Assembly: GCF_024529975.1 (NCBI RefSeq)
Contig: NZ_AP024898.1
Coordinates: 310,001-374,000, forward strand
Reading direction: 5' to 3'
From: Vibrio quintilis
GTDB lineage: Bacteria; Pseudomonadota; Gammaproteobacteria; Enterobacterales; Vibrionaceae
Length of the DNA stretch: 64,000 bases
Positions 8,751 through 18,321 of the stretch are shown here, piece by piece (positions within the stretch are counted from its first letter, which is position 1; each line of letters opens with the position of its first letter). The position numbers and the translations under genes are program-made. A model generated the notes under the pieces. That model made no database searches, was not told where the DNA came from, and saw only the letters and a program-made list of their open reading frames with translations.

Positions 8751-9194
8751 TCAGTCTTTCGGGGCGGGTTGTGTCATCGCTGCCACGCGTTTAAGCGAAG
8801 ACAGAATCAGGTTTTGCTCCCATTGCTCAAGTGATTGAAAATTATTAATAAAATCCTGAGGGATCAATTGCGGGGCTTCAGTCAGTACGGCCCGGCCTCT
8901 GTCAGTCAGCATCGCGTGTACTTTTCTTTTATCTTTTTGATCCCGGACCCGGACGACAAATTCGCGGCTTTCCAGCCGGTCCAGAATGCTGGTTGCCGTC
9001 GCCTGACTCATGTTGGTTTGATGGGCCAGTTCACGAATGGTTTGATTTTCAGAATGACGAATCGAATGCATCAGAATTAACTGAGGACTGGTCAGGCCAT
9101 ACTCTTTAGTCAGTTGTCTGGAGTATAGATCAAAGATACGGATAATCTGCCTGAGTGCGACCAGAAGTTCTTCGTGTTTTTCCAATGTCATCAT
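8751..9194 (-). CDS. MarR family transcriptional regulator (147 aa)
   Basis: A winged-helix MarR regulator. The helix-turn-helix is in QTIRELAHQTNMSQATATSILDRLE, followed by the wing with VRVRDQKDKRKVHAMLT. It lies downstream of, and on the same strand as, the proV-proW-proX-proX-proX operon. Vibrios control compatible-solute genes with the MarR protein CosR (related to EctR), so this gene is a candidate CosR-type osmolyte regulator. That is an inference from context, not proven by motif. The start is uncertain: ATG-ATG abuts AGAGGA, and a TTG three codons later has better spacing. Confidence 0.85.
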   Translation of the reverse strand: MMTLEKHEELLVALRQIIRIFDLYSRQLTKEYGLTSPQLILMHSIRHSENQTIRELAHQTNMSQATATSILDRLESREFVVRVRDQKDKRKVHAMLTDRGRAVLTEAPQLIPQDFINNFQSLEQWEQNLILSSLKRVAAMTQPAPKD

Positions 9195-9276
9195 TCCTCT
9201 GGTGGCGCGGTTGTACGATAGTGAATCCGGAAGTTGTTATCTCAATTCAACGGCTCTTTGCTTCAACAACTCTCTG

Positions 9277-9324
9277 TTTCCACGACAATGTGTTTCAACA
9301 ACAATGTATTTCAATAACAGTGAC
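9277..9324. repeat. Three tandem 16-bp repeats ahead of the MarR gene
   Basis: Units at 9277-9292 (TTTCCACGACAATGTG), 9293-9308 (TTTCAACAACAATGTA) and 9309-9324 (TTTCAATAACAGTGAC) follow each other without spacers. A partial fourth (GCTTCAACAACTCTCTG) precedes them. They fill the gap between the last proX stop and the MarR start. Confidence 0.6.
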
Positions 9325-9340
9325 TTCCGGAACGAACAGG

Positions 9341-10348
9341 TTATTTTGCCGCATCCTTTGCCTGTTTGATCCAGGAATCAAACATCATCTGATGGGCTTT
9401 TATCCAGCTGTTTGCATGATTTTCGATGTCTGCCTGGCTGTTTTTTCCCTGACTCATCATCATGTTTTCACTGCTGACATCATTAATATCGACCTTCATG
9501 ACGGCAAATAACTTAGCTGCAGCCGGGTTCTCTTCGGCAAATTTCCTGTTTGCGACGATCTTCATTGCGTTCATCTGGAAACCATAGTTTTTGCCATTTG
9601 CCAGTGTTGTATCGACGTTTTTACGGGCTCCGGGAAGGGCAGAGAAGGGGACTTCCAGCCAGATCACATCTTTGCCCGGAACCAGAACGCCACTGACCCA
9701 GTATGGTGTCCAGGTGTAATACAGGATTGGTTTGCCATTTTTATAGCGGGTGATCGTATCAGCGATGATCGCGGCATAATTGCCCTGATTGTGGGTCACT
9801 GTTTGGCGTAATCCAAATGCGTCCAGCTGATGTTCAATCACCCCTTCGCAACCCCAGCCCGGATTACAGCCACTCAAATCGGCTTTCCCGTCACCATTGG
9901 CATCAAACAGTTGTGCGATAGCCGGATCTTTCAGCTGCCCGATATTGGTAATCTTGTATTGCTGCGCTGTTTTTTTATCAATCAGATATCCCTGAGCCGC
10001 ATTCGATATATATTGACCGGCGACATAAAACTTGTCGTTACCGCCAGCCTGCCGGTACTTCCCTTCGTGGAGGGGAAACCATCCGACAGCGAGATAAGTG
10101 GCATCGCCATTTGCGATTGATGTATAACCAACATTGTAATCAACTTCTTTGGTGGGCAGGACTTTGTATCCGAGTGCTTCCATTGCTTTATTGACAATCA
10201 GCGTCTGGAACGTTTCTTCAGCGACTGTTGACTGAACCGGCTGGACGGTAATGCCTTCACCGGGTAATTTTTCTGCCTGTACCAGAGAACTCCATGACAG
10301 AGATACCAGCGTTCCGGTAATGAGAACAGTCTTCCATGTATGTTGCAT
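9341..10348 (-). CDS. proX: Glycine betaine-binding protein ProX, third tandem copy (335 aa)
   Basis: Periplasmic binding protein for glycine betaine/proline betaine, closely like E. coli ProX. A signal peptide ends near [12 protein letters not shown]. Conserved pieces are [28 protein letters not shown], the Ca-loop-like [27 protein letters not shown] and [11 protein letters not shown]. The last three segments with the tryptophans match the aromatic betaine-binding positions known in E. coli ProX. I chose the second of two adjacent ATGs because AGGAG is then six bases away. It is the most distal of three paralogues behind proV and proW. Confidence 0.93.
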   Translation of the reverse strand: MQHTWKTVLITGTLVSLSWSSLVQAEKLPGEGITVQPVQSTVAEETFQTLIVNKAMEALGYKVLPTKEVDYNVGYTSIANGDATYLAVGWFPLHEGKYRQAGGNDKFYVAGQYISNAAQGYLIDKKTAQQYKITNIGQLKDPAIAQLFDANGDGKADLSGCNPGWGCEGVIEHQLDAFGLRQTVTHNQGNYAAIIADTITRYKNGKPILYYTWTPYWVSGVLVPGKDVIWLEVPFSALPGARKNVDTTLANGKNYGFQMNAMKIVANRKFAEENPAAAKLFAVMKVDINDVSSENMMMSQGKNSQADIENHANSWIKAHQMMFDSWIKQAKDAAK

Positions 10349-10470
10349 CATTTTCTCCTGAGATGAGTGGTTGGTAAAACTTACATCGGGTAAAAAACAG
10401 CGGTTGGCAGCGCGAATGGCTCCCGGATACGGAGAGTGACTTCCTGACACTCTCCTGGTGGACAATGGAT

Positions 10471-11478
10471 TTATTTCGCCGCAGCTTTGGCCTGCTCAAT
10501 CCAGTGATTGAAGCGTTTCTGGTTGGCTTTGATCCAGCCATTAGCATGGGCTTCAATATCTGCCGGTGTGTTTTTACCCCGTCTTAGCATCATGTTTTCA
10601 GCACTGATATCGTTGACGCTGAGCTTCATGATGGAAAACAGTTTGGCCGCCGCCGGATTTTTTTCCGCAAACGTTTTGTTCGCAATGATATTCATTGAGT
10701 TCATCGGGAAGCCGTAATTTTTACCATTCGGCAGGCTGGTATCCAGTTGCTTATGCTTTTCCGGTAGGGATGAGAAAGGGACCTGCAGCCAGACCACATC
10801 TTTGCCGGGAACCAGAACGCCACTGACCCAGTAAGGCGTCCATGTGTAATATAAAACGGGCTTGCCTGTGCGGTAACGGGAGATAGTATCGGCAATTAAT
10901 GCCGCATAATTGCCCTGATTTTGTGTGACAGTTTTGCTGAGTTTGTAAGCTTTGATGTGATTGGTGATGACATCTTCGCAGCTCCAGCCAGGATTACATC
11001 CGGTTAAATCAGCTTTGCCATCTCCGTCGGTATCAAACAGTTTGGCGAGTTCCGGGTTACTGAGCTGTGCAACGTTGGTGATGTGGTATTTGTCGGCAGT
11101 TTTTTTGTCGATCAGATAGCCTTGAGCGGCCCCGGTCACATACTGGCCTTTCATGTAGAGTTTGTCATAGCCACCGGCATTCCAGAATTTACTTTCCTGC
11201 TGTGGCCACCAGCCGACGGTCAGATAAGTTGCATCATTGCGGGCAATCGATGTGTAGGCGACATTGTAGTCAACTTCTTTGGTTGGTAAAACCTGATAAC
11301 CCAGCGCTTCCATTGCTTTGTTGACAATCAGGGTTTGAAAGGTTTCTTCAGCAATTGTTGACTGGACCGGCTGAACGGTAATGCCTTCTCCCGGTAACTT
11401 GTCCGCCAGTACGGGAGCACTGGCCACTGATAAAAAGATAGCTCCGGCCGGGAAAACTTTATTCCAGTGAATTTGCAT
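10471..11478 (-). CDS. proX: Glycine betaine-binding protein ProX, second tandem copy, divergent pocket (335 aa)
   Basis: Signal peptide to about residue 25 ([16 protein letters not shown]), then a ProX domain. Its first 60 mature residues are almost the same as the third copy ([30 protein letters not shown]). The ligand-facing stretches differ: [13 protein letters not shown] instead of [13 protein letters not shown], and [15 protein letters not shown] instead of [15 protein letters not shown]. The Ca-loop-like segment is [14 protein letters not shown] lies eight bases before the ATG. It probably binds a related but not identical osmolyte and delivers it to the same ProWV. The specificity shift is an inference. 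Confidence 0.92.
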   Translation of the reverse strand: MQIHWNKVFPAGAIFLSVASAPVLADKLPGEGITVQPVQSTIAEETFQTLIVNKAMEALGYQVLPTKEVDYNVAYTSIARNDATYLTVGWWPQQESKFWNAGGYDKLYMKGQYVTGAAQGYLIDKKTADKYHITNVAQLSNPELAKLFDTDGDGKADLTGCNPGWSCEDVITNHIKAYKLSKTVTQNQGNYAALIADTISRYRTGKPVLYYTWTPYWVSGVLVPGKDVVWLQVPFSSLPEKHKQLDTSLPNGKNYGFPMNSMNIIANKTFAEKNPAAAKLFSIMKLSVNDISAENMMLRRGKNTPADIEAHANGWIKANQKRFNHWIEQAKAAAK

Positions 11479-11578
11479 GTGTCATGTCCTTGCACTAAAT
11501 GAGTAAAAATGTGTTCTGGCCGGACCAATACAGACAAACGTGATGAGTTAATGTTTATCTGCATGGCACCGTCCACGG

Positions 11579-12583
11579 TTATTTCGCTGCGGCTTTAGCT
11601 TGTTCGATCCATGAATTGAACAGTTTCTGATGGGCTTTGATCCAGCCATTGGCATGGGCTTCAATATCTGCCGGGGTATTTTTCCCTTTGCTCATCATCA
11701 TATTTTCTGCACTGACATCATTGATGTTGACTTTCATCACGGAGAACAGTTTAGCTGCTGCCGGATTTTCCTTTGCAAATGCTTTATTTGCAACGATTTT
11801 CATACTATTCATCGGGAAGCCGTAGTTCTTACCGTTTGGCAACTGTGTATCCTGATTGCTGTTTGGCAGGGAAGAGAATGGGACTTCCAGCCAGACCACA
11901 TCTTTGCCCGGAACCAACACGCCGCTAATCCAGTAAGGTGTCCAGGTGTAATACAGAATGGAATCCCCTTTTCTGTAACGGGCAATGGTATCTGCCATAA
12001 TTGCAGAATAATTGCCCTGATTGTGTGTGACTGTGTTGCGCAGACCAAAAGCATCCAGCTGATGTTCAATTACACCTTCACATCCCCAGCCAGGGTTACA
12101 TCCGCTGAGATCGGCTTTGCCGTCATCATTGGCATCAAACAACCTGGCAATTTTGGGATCTTTGAGCTGGGCAATATTGGTAATGCCGTAGCGCTGTGCT
12201 GTTTTTTTATCAATCAGGTAACCCTGAGCTGCACCGGCGATATAAGTACCGTTAACAAAGAATTTGTCATCGCCGCCAGCTTGTTTGTATTTATTGTCAT
12301 GTAGCGGGAACCAGCCTACTGCAAGGAAAGTCGCATCGCCCTTTGCAATGGATGTGTAAGCAACGTTGTAATCGACTTCTTTAGTCGGCTGGACATCATA
12401 TCCCAGCGCCTGCAATGCTTTATTCACAAGGAGAGTCTGAAATGTTTCTTCAGCAATTGTTGACTGAACGGCCTGAACAGAAATACCAGTGCCGGGTAAG
12501 TTTTCTGCCCACACCTGTGATGTCCACGATGTCGTCAGAACTAATCCTGCCGTTGTAAGCAAGGTCTTCCATGTATTGTTCAT
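11579..12583 (-). CDS. proX: Glycine betaine-binding protein ProX, first tandem copy (334 aa)
   Basis: The proX copy nearest to proW, 18 bp from its stop. It has a signal peptide ([15 protein letters not shown]), the stretches [40 protein letters not shown] and [18 protein letters not shown], and ends in EQAKAAAK like the other copies. GGAG sits six bases ahead of the ATG. The sequence follows E. coli ProX throughout, including the tryptophans of the betaine site. Position directly after proW makes this the probable ancestral binding protein of the operon, with the two downstream copies arising by duplication. Confidence 0.94.
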   Translation of the reverse strand: MNNTWKTLLTTAGLVLTTSWTSQVWAENLPGTGISVQAVQSTIAEETFQTLLVNKALQALGYDVQPTKEVDYNVAYTSIAKGDATFLAVGWFPLHDNKYKQAGGDDKFFVNGTYIAGAAQGYLIDKKTAQRYGITNIAQLKDPKIARLFDANDDGKADLSGCNPGWGCEGVIEHQLDAFGLRNTVTHNQGNYSAIMADTIARYRKGDSILYYTWTPYWISGVLVPGKDVVWLEVPFSSLPNSNQDTQLPNGKNYGFPMNSMKIVANKAFAKENPAAAKLFSVMKVNINDVSAENMMMSKGKNTPADIEAHANGWIKAHQKLFNSWIEQAKAAAK

Positions 12584-12601
12584 GTTGTTCTCCGGTTGTA
12601 A

Positions 12602-13687
12602 TTAGTTTTGTTGATGAGATGAAGCAGAAGGCGTTGCTTTCGGTTTTAGCCGATAGATAAACGCAGCAGGCCCTTTATGATACCAGCGGGTCTTGTTGTC
12701 CCGGGATTCGGCACCAACGGTTTGGGTGATCCGGTCGAGCAGAATTGCCAGAATAACGATACCTAATCCGCCAACCGCAGCCATGCCCATATCCAGACGA
12801 CCAATTCCACGCAGTACCATTTGCCCTAATCCGCCGACCGCAATCATTGAAGCGATCACCACCATTGACAGGGAAAGCATCAGTGTCTGGTTCACACCAG
12901 CCATAATGGAAGGCATTGCCAGTGGCAGCTGGATGCGGTACAGCATCTGTTTCGGGCTGGCACCAAATGCATGACCGGCTTCTATCAGCTCTTCCGGAAC
13001 CTGTTGGATACCTAAGATCGTCAGGCGGACAATCGGCGGAAGCGCAAAGATAATTGTCACAACCACACCGGGTACATTACCGATACCAAATAACATCACA
13101 ATTGGCACCAGATAGACGAATGCGGGCGTGGTTTGCATCGCATCCAGTATCGGCCGGATGATTTTGGCGGCTGTCTCACTGCGGGCCAGCCAGATCCCGA
13201 GCGGCATGCCTATCAGCAGGCAGAAAAAGACTGATGTCATCACCAGCGCCAGAGTGATCATCGCATCATCCCAGGCACCAATTAATCCAACAATAATCAG
13301 TGAAATCAGCGTGCTAACGCCCATTCTGAAACCAGAAAATTGCCAGGCCAGCAGGAACAGGATAATCAGCATGACAGGTGCCGGTGTTGAGACCAGAACG
13401 GTCTGAAATGAAGAAAGTATCAGATCAACCGGAACCCGGATGGCCTGAAACAGTGGCCGTCCGTGGGTAACCAGCCAGTTCAGACCGGTTTCAATCCAGT
13501 GGTCAAATGGCAGGACGGCATCTTTAAATGGATGCATCCAGTTAAAAGGGTCGGGGGCCGCTGCAGTATTCAGCCAGTCGCCGCCAGCAGTTGCCTGTGT
13601 TGTCGCTGACCATGGATCCGCAGCAGCACCTTGTGAAGCCGCTGATGCCCAGGGATCGGCATTTTGTGTCGTGGTTTCCATCGTCAT
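12602..13687 (-). CDS. proW: Glycine betaine ABC transporter permease ProW (361 aa)
   Basis: Inner-membrane permease of the ProU system. A long hydrophilic N-terminus rich in Ala/Gln/Trp-Ser-Ala repeats ([20 protein letters not shown]) precedes about six or seven membrane helices. The permease loop with [27 protein letters not shown] is the EAA motif that contacts the ATPase. Length fits ProW of enterics (about 354). The start lies 4 bp after the proV stop. The repeated DPW motif in the N-terminus is typical of this family and is not itself a known functional site. Confidence 0.95.
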   Translation of the reverse strand: MTMETTTQNADPWASAASQGAAADPWSATTQATAGGDWLNTAAAPDPFNWMHPFKDAVLPFDHWIETGLNWLVTHGRPLFQAIRVPVDLILSSFQTVLVSTPAPVMLIILFLLAWQFSGFRMGVSTLISLIIVGLIGAWDDAMITLALVMTSVFFCLLIGMPLGIWLARSETAAKIIRPILDAMQTTPAFVYLVPIVMLFGIGNVPGVVVTIIFALPPIVRLTILGIQQVPEELIEAGHAFGASPKQMLYRIQLPLAMPSIMAGVNQTLMLSLSMVVIASMIAVGGLGQMVLRGIGRLDMGMAAVGGLGIVILAILLDRITQTVGAESRDNKTRWYHKGPAAFIYRLKPKATPSASSHQQN

Positions 13688-13691
13688 AGTT

Positions 13692-14879
13692 TTATTCTCT
13701 GTCTAAAGCCTGAAGTAAGCGTGATTTGGTGATGACGCCATAGTAATGATTTTGTTCATCTACGACGGGCACGGCATAAGGTGCATCGGCAACCTGTCCG
13801 ATTAAATCACTGATCGAGGTATCCGGGTGAATGGTGGTCGCTCCTGAAAGCAATGCGTTGTTCAGAGAGGTTTTATCTTTGTCTGCTGTTCTGAGTGAGT
13901 CGATCGACACCAGGCCGTTATAGCAACCCTGACGGTCAACGACGATACCGTACTCATTATCTGAATCGGTCAGAATCTGTATTGCGGCCCCCGGGCCATC
14001 ATTGTCATGTTTTTTAAACACGGTTGAGGTTCTTTTGCGGGCAATATCTTTGGCGGTAAAGATATTGGCAACATTGACACCCCGGAAGAACGAGCGAACA
14101 TAGTCATTTGCAGGGTGATGCAGAATTTCATCCGGTGTACCGACCTGGACGACCACACCATCCTGCATGATGGCGATGCGATCACCGATACGCATGGCTT
14201 CATCCAGATCATGGGAAATAAACACGATTGTCCGTTTGTCATCATTCTGCAGACGAATCAGTTCATCCTGCATTTCGGTACGGATTAACGGATCCAGTGC
14301 AGAAAATGCTTCATCCATTAAAAGAATGTCAGGATCATTGGTCAGGGCTCTCGCCAGTCCGACCCGCTGTTTCATACCGCCGGATAATTCATCCGGATAG
14401 GATTCACAATAAGCTTCAAGGCCAACACGTTCGAGTGCTGCTTTTGCTGTTTTTGTCCGGGCCGACACATCAATCCCGGCAAGCTCCAGACCAAAGGCAG
14501 TATTTTCAAGTACGGTCATATGCGGCATGAGGGCAAAATTCTGAAATACCATTGAAATATTTTTTCTGCGGACTTCGCGCAGTTCTTTGTCCGAAATGCG
14601 TGCGATATCCTTTCCACGCAGGAAAACACTGCCACGGGTGGGCTCAATTAAGCGGTTCAGTAATCGGACAAGGGTCGACTTTCCGGAGCCGGAAAGTCCC
14701 ATAATGACAAAAATTTCCCCTTCATTAATGCTGAGAGATACGTCTTTTACGCCAACCGTCAGCCCGGTTTTTTCAAAGATTTGATCTTTATTCAAACCTT
14801 TTTCAAGTAATGGGAAAGCTTCGTCAGGTGTCTCGCCAAACACCTTATAAAGCTGTTTTACCTCTAAAATAGTTTCCAC
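13692..14879 (-). CDS. proV: Glycine betaine ABC transporter ATP-binding protein ProV (395 aa)
   Basis: ATPase of the ProU importer. Walker A is GLSGSGKST (61-69), the signature is [15 protein letters not shown], and Walker B is [17 protein letters not shown]-domain pair occupies about residues 280-395; in related systems it senses ionic strength and gates transport. The GTG start has AAGGA eight bases upstream. It is the first gene of the minus-strand operon proV-proW-proX-proX-proX, so the osmotically controlled promoter should lie in the 290-bp divergent gap at 14880-15169, shared with the TPR gene. That gap is AT-rich, as expected for an osmoregulated promoter. Confidence 0.95.
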   Translation of the reverse strand: METILEVKQLYKVFGETPDEAFPLLEKGLNKDQIFEKTGLTVGVKDVSLSINEGEIFVIMGLSGSGKSTLVRLLNRLIEPTRGSVFLRGKDIARISDKELREVRRKNISMVFQNFALMPHMTVLENTAFGLELAGIDVSARTKTAKAALERVGLEAYCESYPDELSGGMKQRVGLARALTNDPDILLMDEAFSALDPLIRTEMQDELIRLQNDDKRTIVFISHDLDEAMRIGDRIAIMQDGVVVQVGTPDEILHHPANDYVRSFFRGVNVANIFTAKDIARKRTSTVFKKHDNDGPGAAIQILTDSDNEYGIVVDRQGCYNGLVSIDSLRTADKDKTSLNNALLSGATTIHPDTSISDLIGQVADAPYAVPVVDEQNHYYGVITKSRLLQALDRE

Positions 14880-15169
14880 GGAATCTATCCTTAAGTGTGG
14901 TAATTAAGATTAAAATAAAAAGTAATATGTAATGTACTCTAAACATTATTGTGAGGGAATTCAAGTTTAAGCCTGAACCTTATTGAGTGGTTAATCCATT
15001 AAGACATTGATTATAAACTATTTTTTATTTTTCTCTGTTCAATTGTTATGGATGTAAATGTTTTGTGTACAAATGAGATGGTAAAAAATACTTCGTTGTC
15101 TCTGCAAAGAATTCATAAGAGAATGGATCTGGTTTAATTGACAGTAATTGTGATGAAGGGAAGAGCATC

Positions 15170-16027
15170 GTGGCGAAAGTGATATTGTGGTGTGGGCTGG
15201 TCATAGCTTTGTTTTCAGGGATAGCTCATGCAGAGCAGGAAAAGAAGTATTCGGAGACGGATTTACTGGATAAACCTCTGGTCGAACGGTACATCCTCGA
15301 TGAACTGAAGTCATTGCGGCAGGATCAGCAGGATCTGGAACGCCGGCTGACGATTCAGATCACCGACAGGGAGTTAGATGTCGCGGATAAATCGATGAAT
15401 TATGCCAATGTTACCGTGACTTACTTTTTCTACATTATTGCGGCGGCAGCCTCATTGATTGCGTTATTTGGCTGGCACTCCTTAAAAGAAGTGAAACATA
15501 CGACCAATGAGTTAGCCAATAAACGCTTAAATAAAATAGCTCAGGATTATGAGAAAAAATTTCTCGCGCTTGAGCGTGATTTGAAACGCAAAACCCGGAT
15601 TATTTCCGAGAATAACCGGGAGATCGAAATCATCAATGAGATCCATAACTTATGGCTAAGAGCGCAAAGCATGCAGACGCCGGAACAACGGGTGGAAGTG
15701 TATGATGAGATTCTTAAAATTCGTCCGGGGGATTTGGAGGCATTGACCTATAAAGCCGATGCCGTGATGGAAATGAAGGAATATCACTGGGCCATGAGTC
15801 TGTGTAACCGGGTGCTGGATTTAGATGAAGCCAACGGTCCTGCTTTGTATCAGAGAGCATGTGCTCTGGCACGGCTGGGAGCCGAAGAGCAGGCGATTGA
15901 AGATTTAACCCATTCTGTGCAGCTGAGCCCGTCGCTCAGGGAGCATATTGCCGAAGAGCCAGACTTTGAAATGCTGCACGGAAATGAGCGGTTCGACAAT
16001 ATGCTGCAACAGGAAACACCGGATTAA
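15170..16027 (+). CDS. Membrane-anchored TPR-repeat protein of unknown function (285 aa)
   Basis: A signal-like N-terminus (LWCGLVIALFSGIAHA) is followed by an acidic segment, a clear transmembrane helix at about 82-103 (TYFFYIIAAAASLIALFGW), a charged helical stretch likely to form a coiled coil (about 105-160), and TPR-like helices from about residue 165 to 260 (ALTYKADAVMEMKEYHWAMS, ALYQRACALARLGAEEQAIE). GTG start with GAAGGGAAG nearby. It is divergent from proV. I do not recognise a named family. The layout suggests a scaffold at the inner membrane. Confidence 0.75.
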   Translation: MAKVILWCGLVIALFSGIAHAEQEKKYSETDLLDKPLVERYILDELKSLRQDQQDLERRLTIQITDRELDVADKSMNYANVTVTYFFYIIAAAASLIALFGWHSLKEVKHTTNELANKRLNKIAQDYEKKFLALERDLKRKTRIISENNREIEIINEIHNLWLRAQSMQTPEQRVEVYDEILKIRPGDLEALTYKADAVMEMKEYHWAMSLCNRVLDLDEANGPALYQRACALARLGAEEQAIEDLTHSVQLSPSLREHIAEEPDFEMLHGNERFDNMLQQETPD

Positions 16028-16126
16028 GCTGATGTTTTCTTTCTGAAATCTGACTGATGCCTGACATCCGGGAAACAGGCATTTGTCATGTTTCTGACCG
16101 TTGATTCAATCACGGAGAAAAATATC

Positions 16127-16477
16127 ATGACATTCACCGAGGAAGACCGGCAGGCATTGTACGCTGTCTGGATGACCCGGAAAGTCCGCCTTCATTTAAC
16201 GCAAATGGAAATGGCGAAGCGGCTTGGTTTAACCCAGACTGAGTTTTCTGCAGTGCTTCGTGGCCCGGCACTGCTGGAGATGACGTTTGTTGAATCTTTT
16301 TGTGCCAGCCTGAACGAAGATCCTTATACGTTTTTACCGACTCTGATCCGGATGCGTGATGAAGAGAAGCAAACCATCAGTCTGGTCAGCAGGGTGACGG
16401 TTGACGGCAATATTGATTCTGTTCAGGTCGAAGGGAATCAGGTTGTGATTCAGTATACTTATACGCAATCCGTCTGA
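16127..16477 (+). CDS. Cro/C1-type helix-turn-helix protein (116 aa)
   Basis: An N-terminal helix-turn-helix is visible in HLTQMEMAKRLGLTQTEFSAVLRG (about residues 20-43), followed by a short beta-rich C-terminus (ISLVSRVTVDGNIDSVQVEG). The ATG at 16127 has CACGGAG upstream; an earlier in-frame start at 16088 lacks one. It follows the TPR gene by about 100 bp on the same strand and ends before a strong terminator. It may be a small DNA-binding regulator; targets are unknown. Confidence 0.75.
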   Translation: MTFTEEDRQALYAVWMTRKVRLHLTQMEMAKRLGLTQTEFSAVLRGPALLEMTFVESFCASLNEDPYTFLPTLIRMRDEEKQTISLVSRVTVDGNIDSVQVEGNQVVIQYTYTQSV

Positions 16478-16530
16478 CTGATGGCGAGGCGATTTTGGGA
16501 TCGGGACACGGGAATCAGTGAGCAATAAGA

Positions 16531-16565
16531 AAGCCTCTGAAGTGTCAGGTTTCAGAGGCTTTTCT
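16531..16565. terminator. Strong bidirectional terminator
   Basis: AAGCCTCTGAA and TTTCAGAGGCTT form a stem of 11 bp or more, followed by TTTCTG on the plus strand and with A-rich sequence on the other side. It separates the convergent Cro/C1 gene and the Dcu carrier. Confidence 0.85.
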
Positions 16566-16578
16566 GTCAGCCGGTGTT

Positions 16579-17907
16579 TCAGCCAATCACTACCTGAGCA
16601 AGGAGGTATCCGGCACAGGTTGCGGTGATGACCCCGATCAATCCGACCGCCATAAAGGAGTGGTTAAAGTACCATTTCCCGATTTTCGTGGTGCCGGTGA
16701 TATCAAAGTTCACTGTGGCGATATCCGAAGGATAATTCGGAATGAAGAAGTAACCGTAAACTGCCGGCATCAGGCCGATAAGCAGTGCCGGTTCCAGCCC
16801 CAGTGCCAGACCGACCGGCAGCATCATCCGGGCCGTAGCTGCCTGAGAATTGACCACCACAGAGACGATGAACAGAGCCAGTGCGAAGGTCCATGGATAC
16901 AGTTCAACCATTTCAACAATCCCGGACTTAAACTGAGGCATGGCATACTTAAAGTAGGTGTCTGACATCCAGGCAATCCCAAAGATGGCAATTGCTGCGA
17001 CCATCCCGGATTTAAACACCACACCGTCCGGGACATTACGCGGGTTGGTTTTGGTGGCCAGCAGAATGATCCCGCCAAAGCAGAGCATCATCATCTGAAT
17101 CACAACCGACATTTTAATCGGCTTTCCGTCGTCCGTCAGTGTTCTGACTTCCGGCACCATAGCGATGAAGACGATACATAAAATAGCTGCAATAAACAGT
17201 AATACAGAATGGCGTGCTTTTGCCGGCAGGACTTCATCTAACGTGGTTGCTGTTGTATTACGGATTTCTTCGCTCAGGACCGGATCTTTCAGGCGCTGCT
17301 GATACTCAGGATCATCTTCGAGCTCTTTACCCCGTTTCAGACTGTAAAGCGCCATCAGTAATGTTCCGCATAAGGTTGCCGGGACAGTCACCATCAGAAT
17401 GGACAGCAGTGTGATGTTGCTCTGGAGGTTGGCCAGCTGAGCCAGATAATAAACAACCGCCGCAGAGATAGGAGAAGCCGTAATCGCGATTTGCGAGGCA
17501 ACCGATGCTGCCGCCATCGGGCGCTCCGGCCGGATACCATTTTTCAGTGCGACATCACCGATGATGGGCATGATGGAGTAAACCGCATGACCGGTTCCCA
17601 GCAGAAATGTAATTGAATAAGTGACAAAAGGAGCGATCAGTGTGACCCGTTTCGGGTTTTTTCTCAGTAACCTTTCTGCGACCTGAAGCATGTATTTCAA
17701 TCCGCCGGCGGCTTCAAGAATCGATGCACAGGTAACCACAGCAAGAATAATTAACATCACTGTAATCGGTGGGGATGTGGGTGGCATTTTGAAGATAAAG
17801 ACTTCAATCACCAGCCCGATTCCGGAGACGACACCTAATCCGATACCACCGTAACGGGACCCGATGTATAACATGAGCAGCAGGAACAAAAATTCCAAAT
17901 ACAGCAT
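16579..17907 (-). CDS. Anaerobic C4-dicarboxylate carrier, DcuA/DcuB family (442 aa)
   Basis: An inner-membrane exchanger for fumarate, malate, aspartate and succinate. About ten to twelve hydrophobic helices cover the whole length. Family stretches include ERLLRKNPKRVTLIAPFVTY, GTGHAVYSIMPII, IRPERPMAAASVASQIAITA and NYPSDIATVNFD near the end. The GTGHAVYSIMPIIGDVA part looks like DcuB, whereas QIAITASPISAAVVYY is more like DcuA, so I do not assign a letter. It is monocistronic, with GGAG ahead of the ATG. Confidence 0.92.
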   Translation of the reverse strand: MLYLEFLFLLLMLYIGSRYGGIGLGVVSGIGLVIEVFIFKMPPTSPPITVMLIILAVVTCASILEAAGGLKYMLQVAERLLRKNPKRVTLIAPFVTYSITFLLGTGHAVYSIMPIIGDVALKNGIRPERPMAAASVASQIAITASPISAAVVYYLAQLANLQSNITLLSILMVTVPATLCGTLLMALYSLKRGKELEDDPEYQQRLKDPVLSEEIRNTTATTLDEVLPAKARHSVLLFIAAILCIVFIAMVPEVRTLTDDGKPIKMSVVIQMMMLCFGGIILLATKTNPRNVPDGVVFKSGMVAAIAIFGIAWMSDTYFKYAMPQFKSGIVEMVELYPWTFALALFIVSVVVNSQAATARMMLPVGLALGLEPALLIGLMPAVYGYFFIPNYPSDIATVNFDITGTTKIGKWYFNHSFMAVGLIGVITATCAGYLLAQVVIG

Positions 17908-18321
17908 AGGACGGACTCCTTTTACATTTGACTTGCGTATATATTCGTCAAATCAATGATAAATTTATCGATGTGAAGTCACATTAAAAGGTTATTTTGC
18001 AATAATTATCAGACAATCAGAGATAACTCACGCTACGCCCTGAGAAGGTAATATGAATGAGAAGTTCGTGTATAGAAACAGGTGCTTTTATATTAATGGA
18101 ATGTAAATTTTATTGATAAAATTGATTTTTAATAAACCTTCAAATGACCTGAAGTATACACTTCCTGAATGAATGGGTTGCGGGTGCATATCTTTGGTGC
18201 GGAAAACCGGTCCGGTATGAAGAGAAAAGGCTACCGGATAATACCGGCGCAGACCTGGCAACAGAGGCAGCACGGGTTGATTCAGGTTGATGGGTGAAGG
18301 CCGTGCTGCCGCCCGTAAATA
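17908..18321. other. Gene-free 414-bp gap with an inverted repeat
   Basis: Upstream region of the Dcu gene and downstream region of nadE. I see no convincing gene. An exact 10-bp inverted repeat, GGCAGCACGG (18266-18275) and CCGTGCTGCC (18301-18310), lies just after the nadE stop and could form a terminator-like hairpin with a 25-nt loop, though without a clear U-tract. Confidence 0.5.

Noticed and set aside
9277..9324. Short direct repeats as a CRISPR array
   Set aside because: Units abut without spacers, only three exist, and no cas genes are nearby.
11630..12304. Long antisense frame across the first proX copy
   Set aside because: Similar antisense frames appear over the other proX copies and arise from codon bias of the real genes. 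No ribosome site or family match.
18088..18273. 61-codon minus-strand frame between dcu and nadE
   Set aside because: No ribosome site, ends in intergenic AT-rich DNA and shows no family features.
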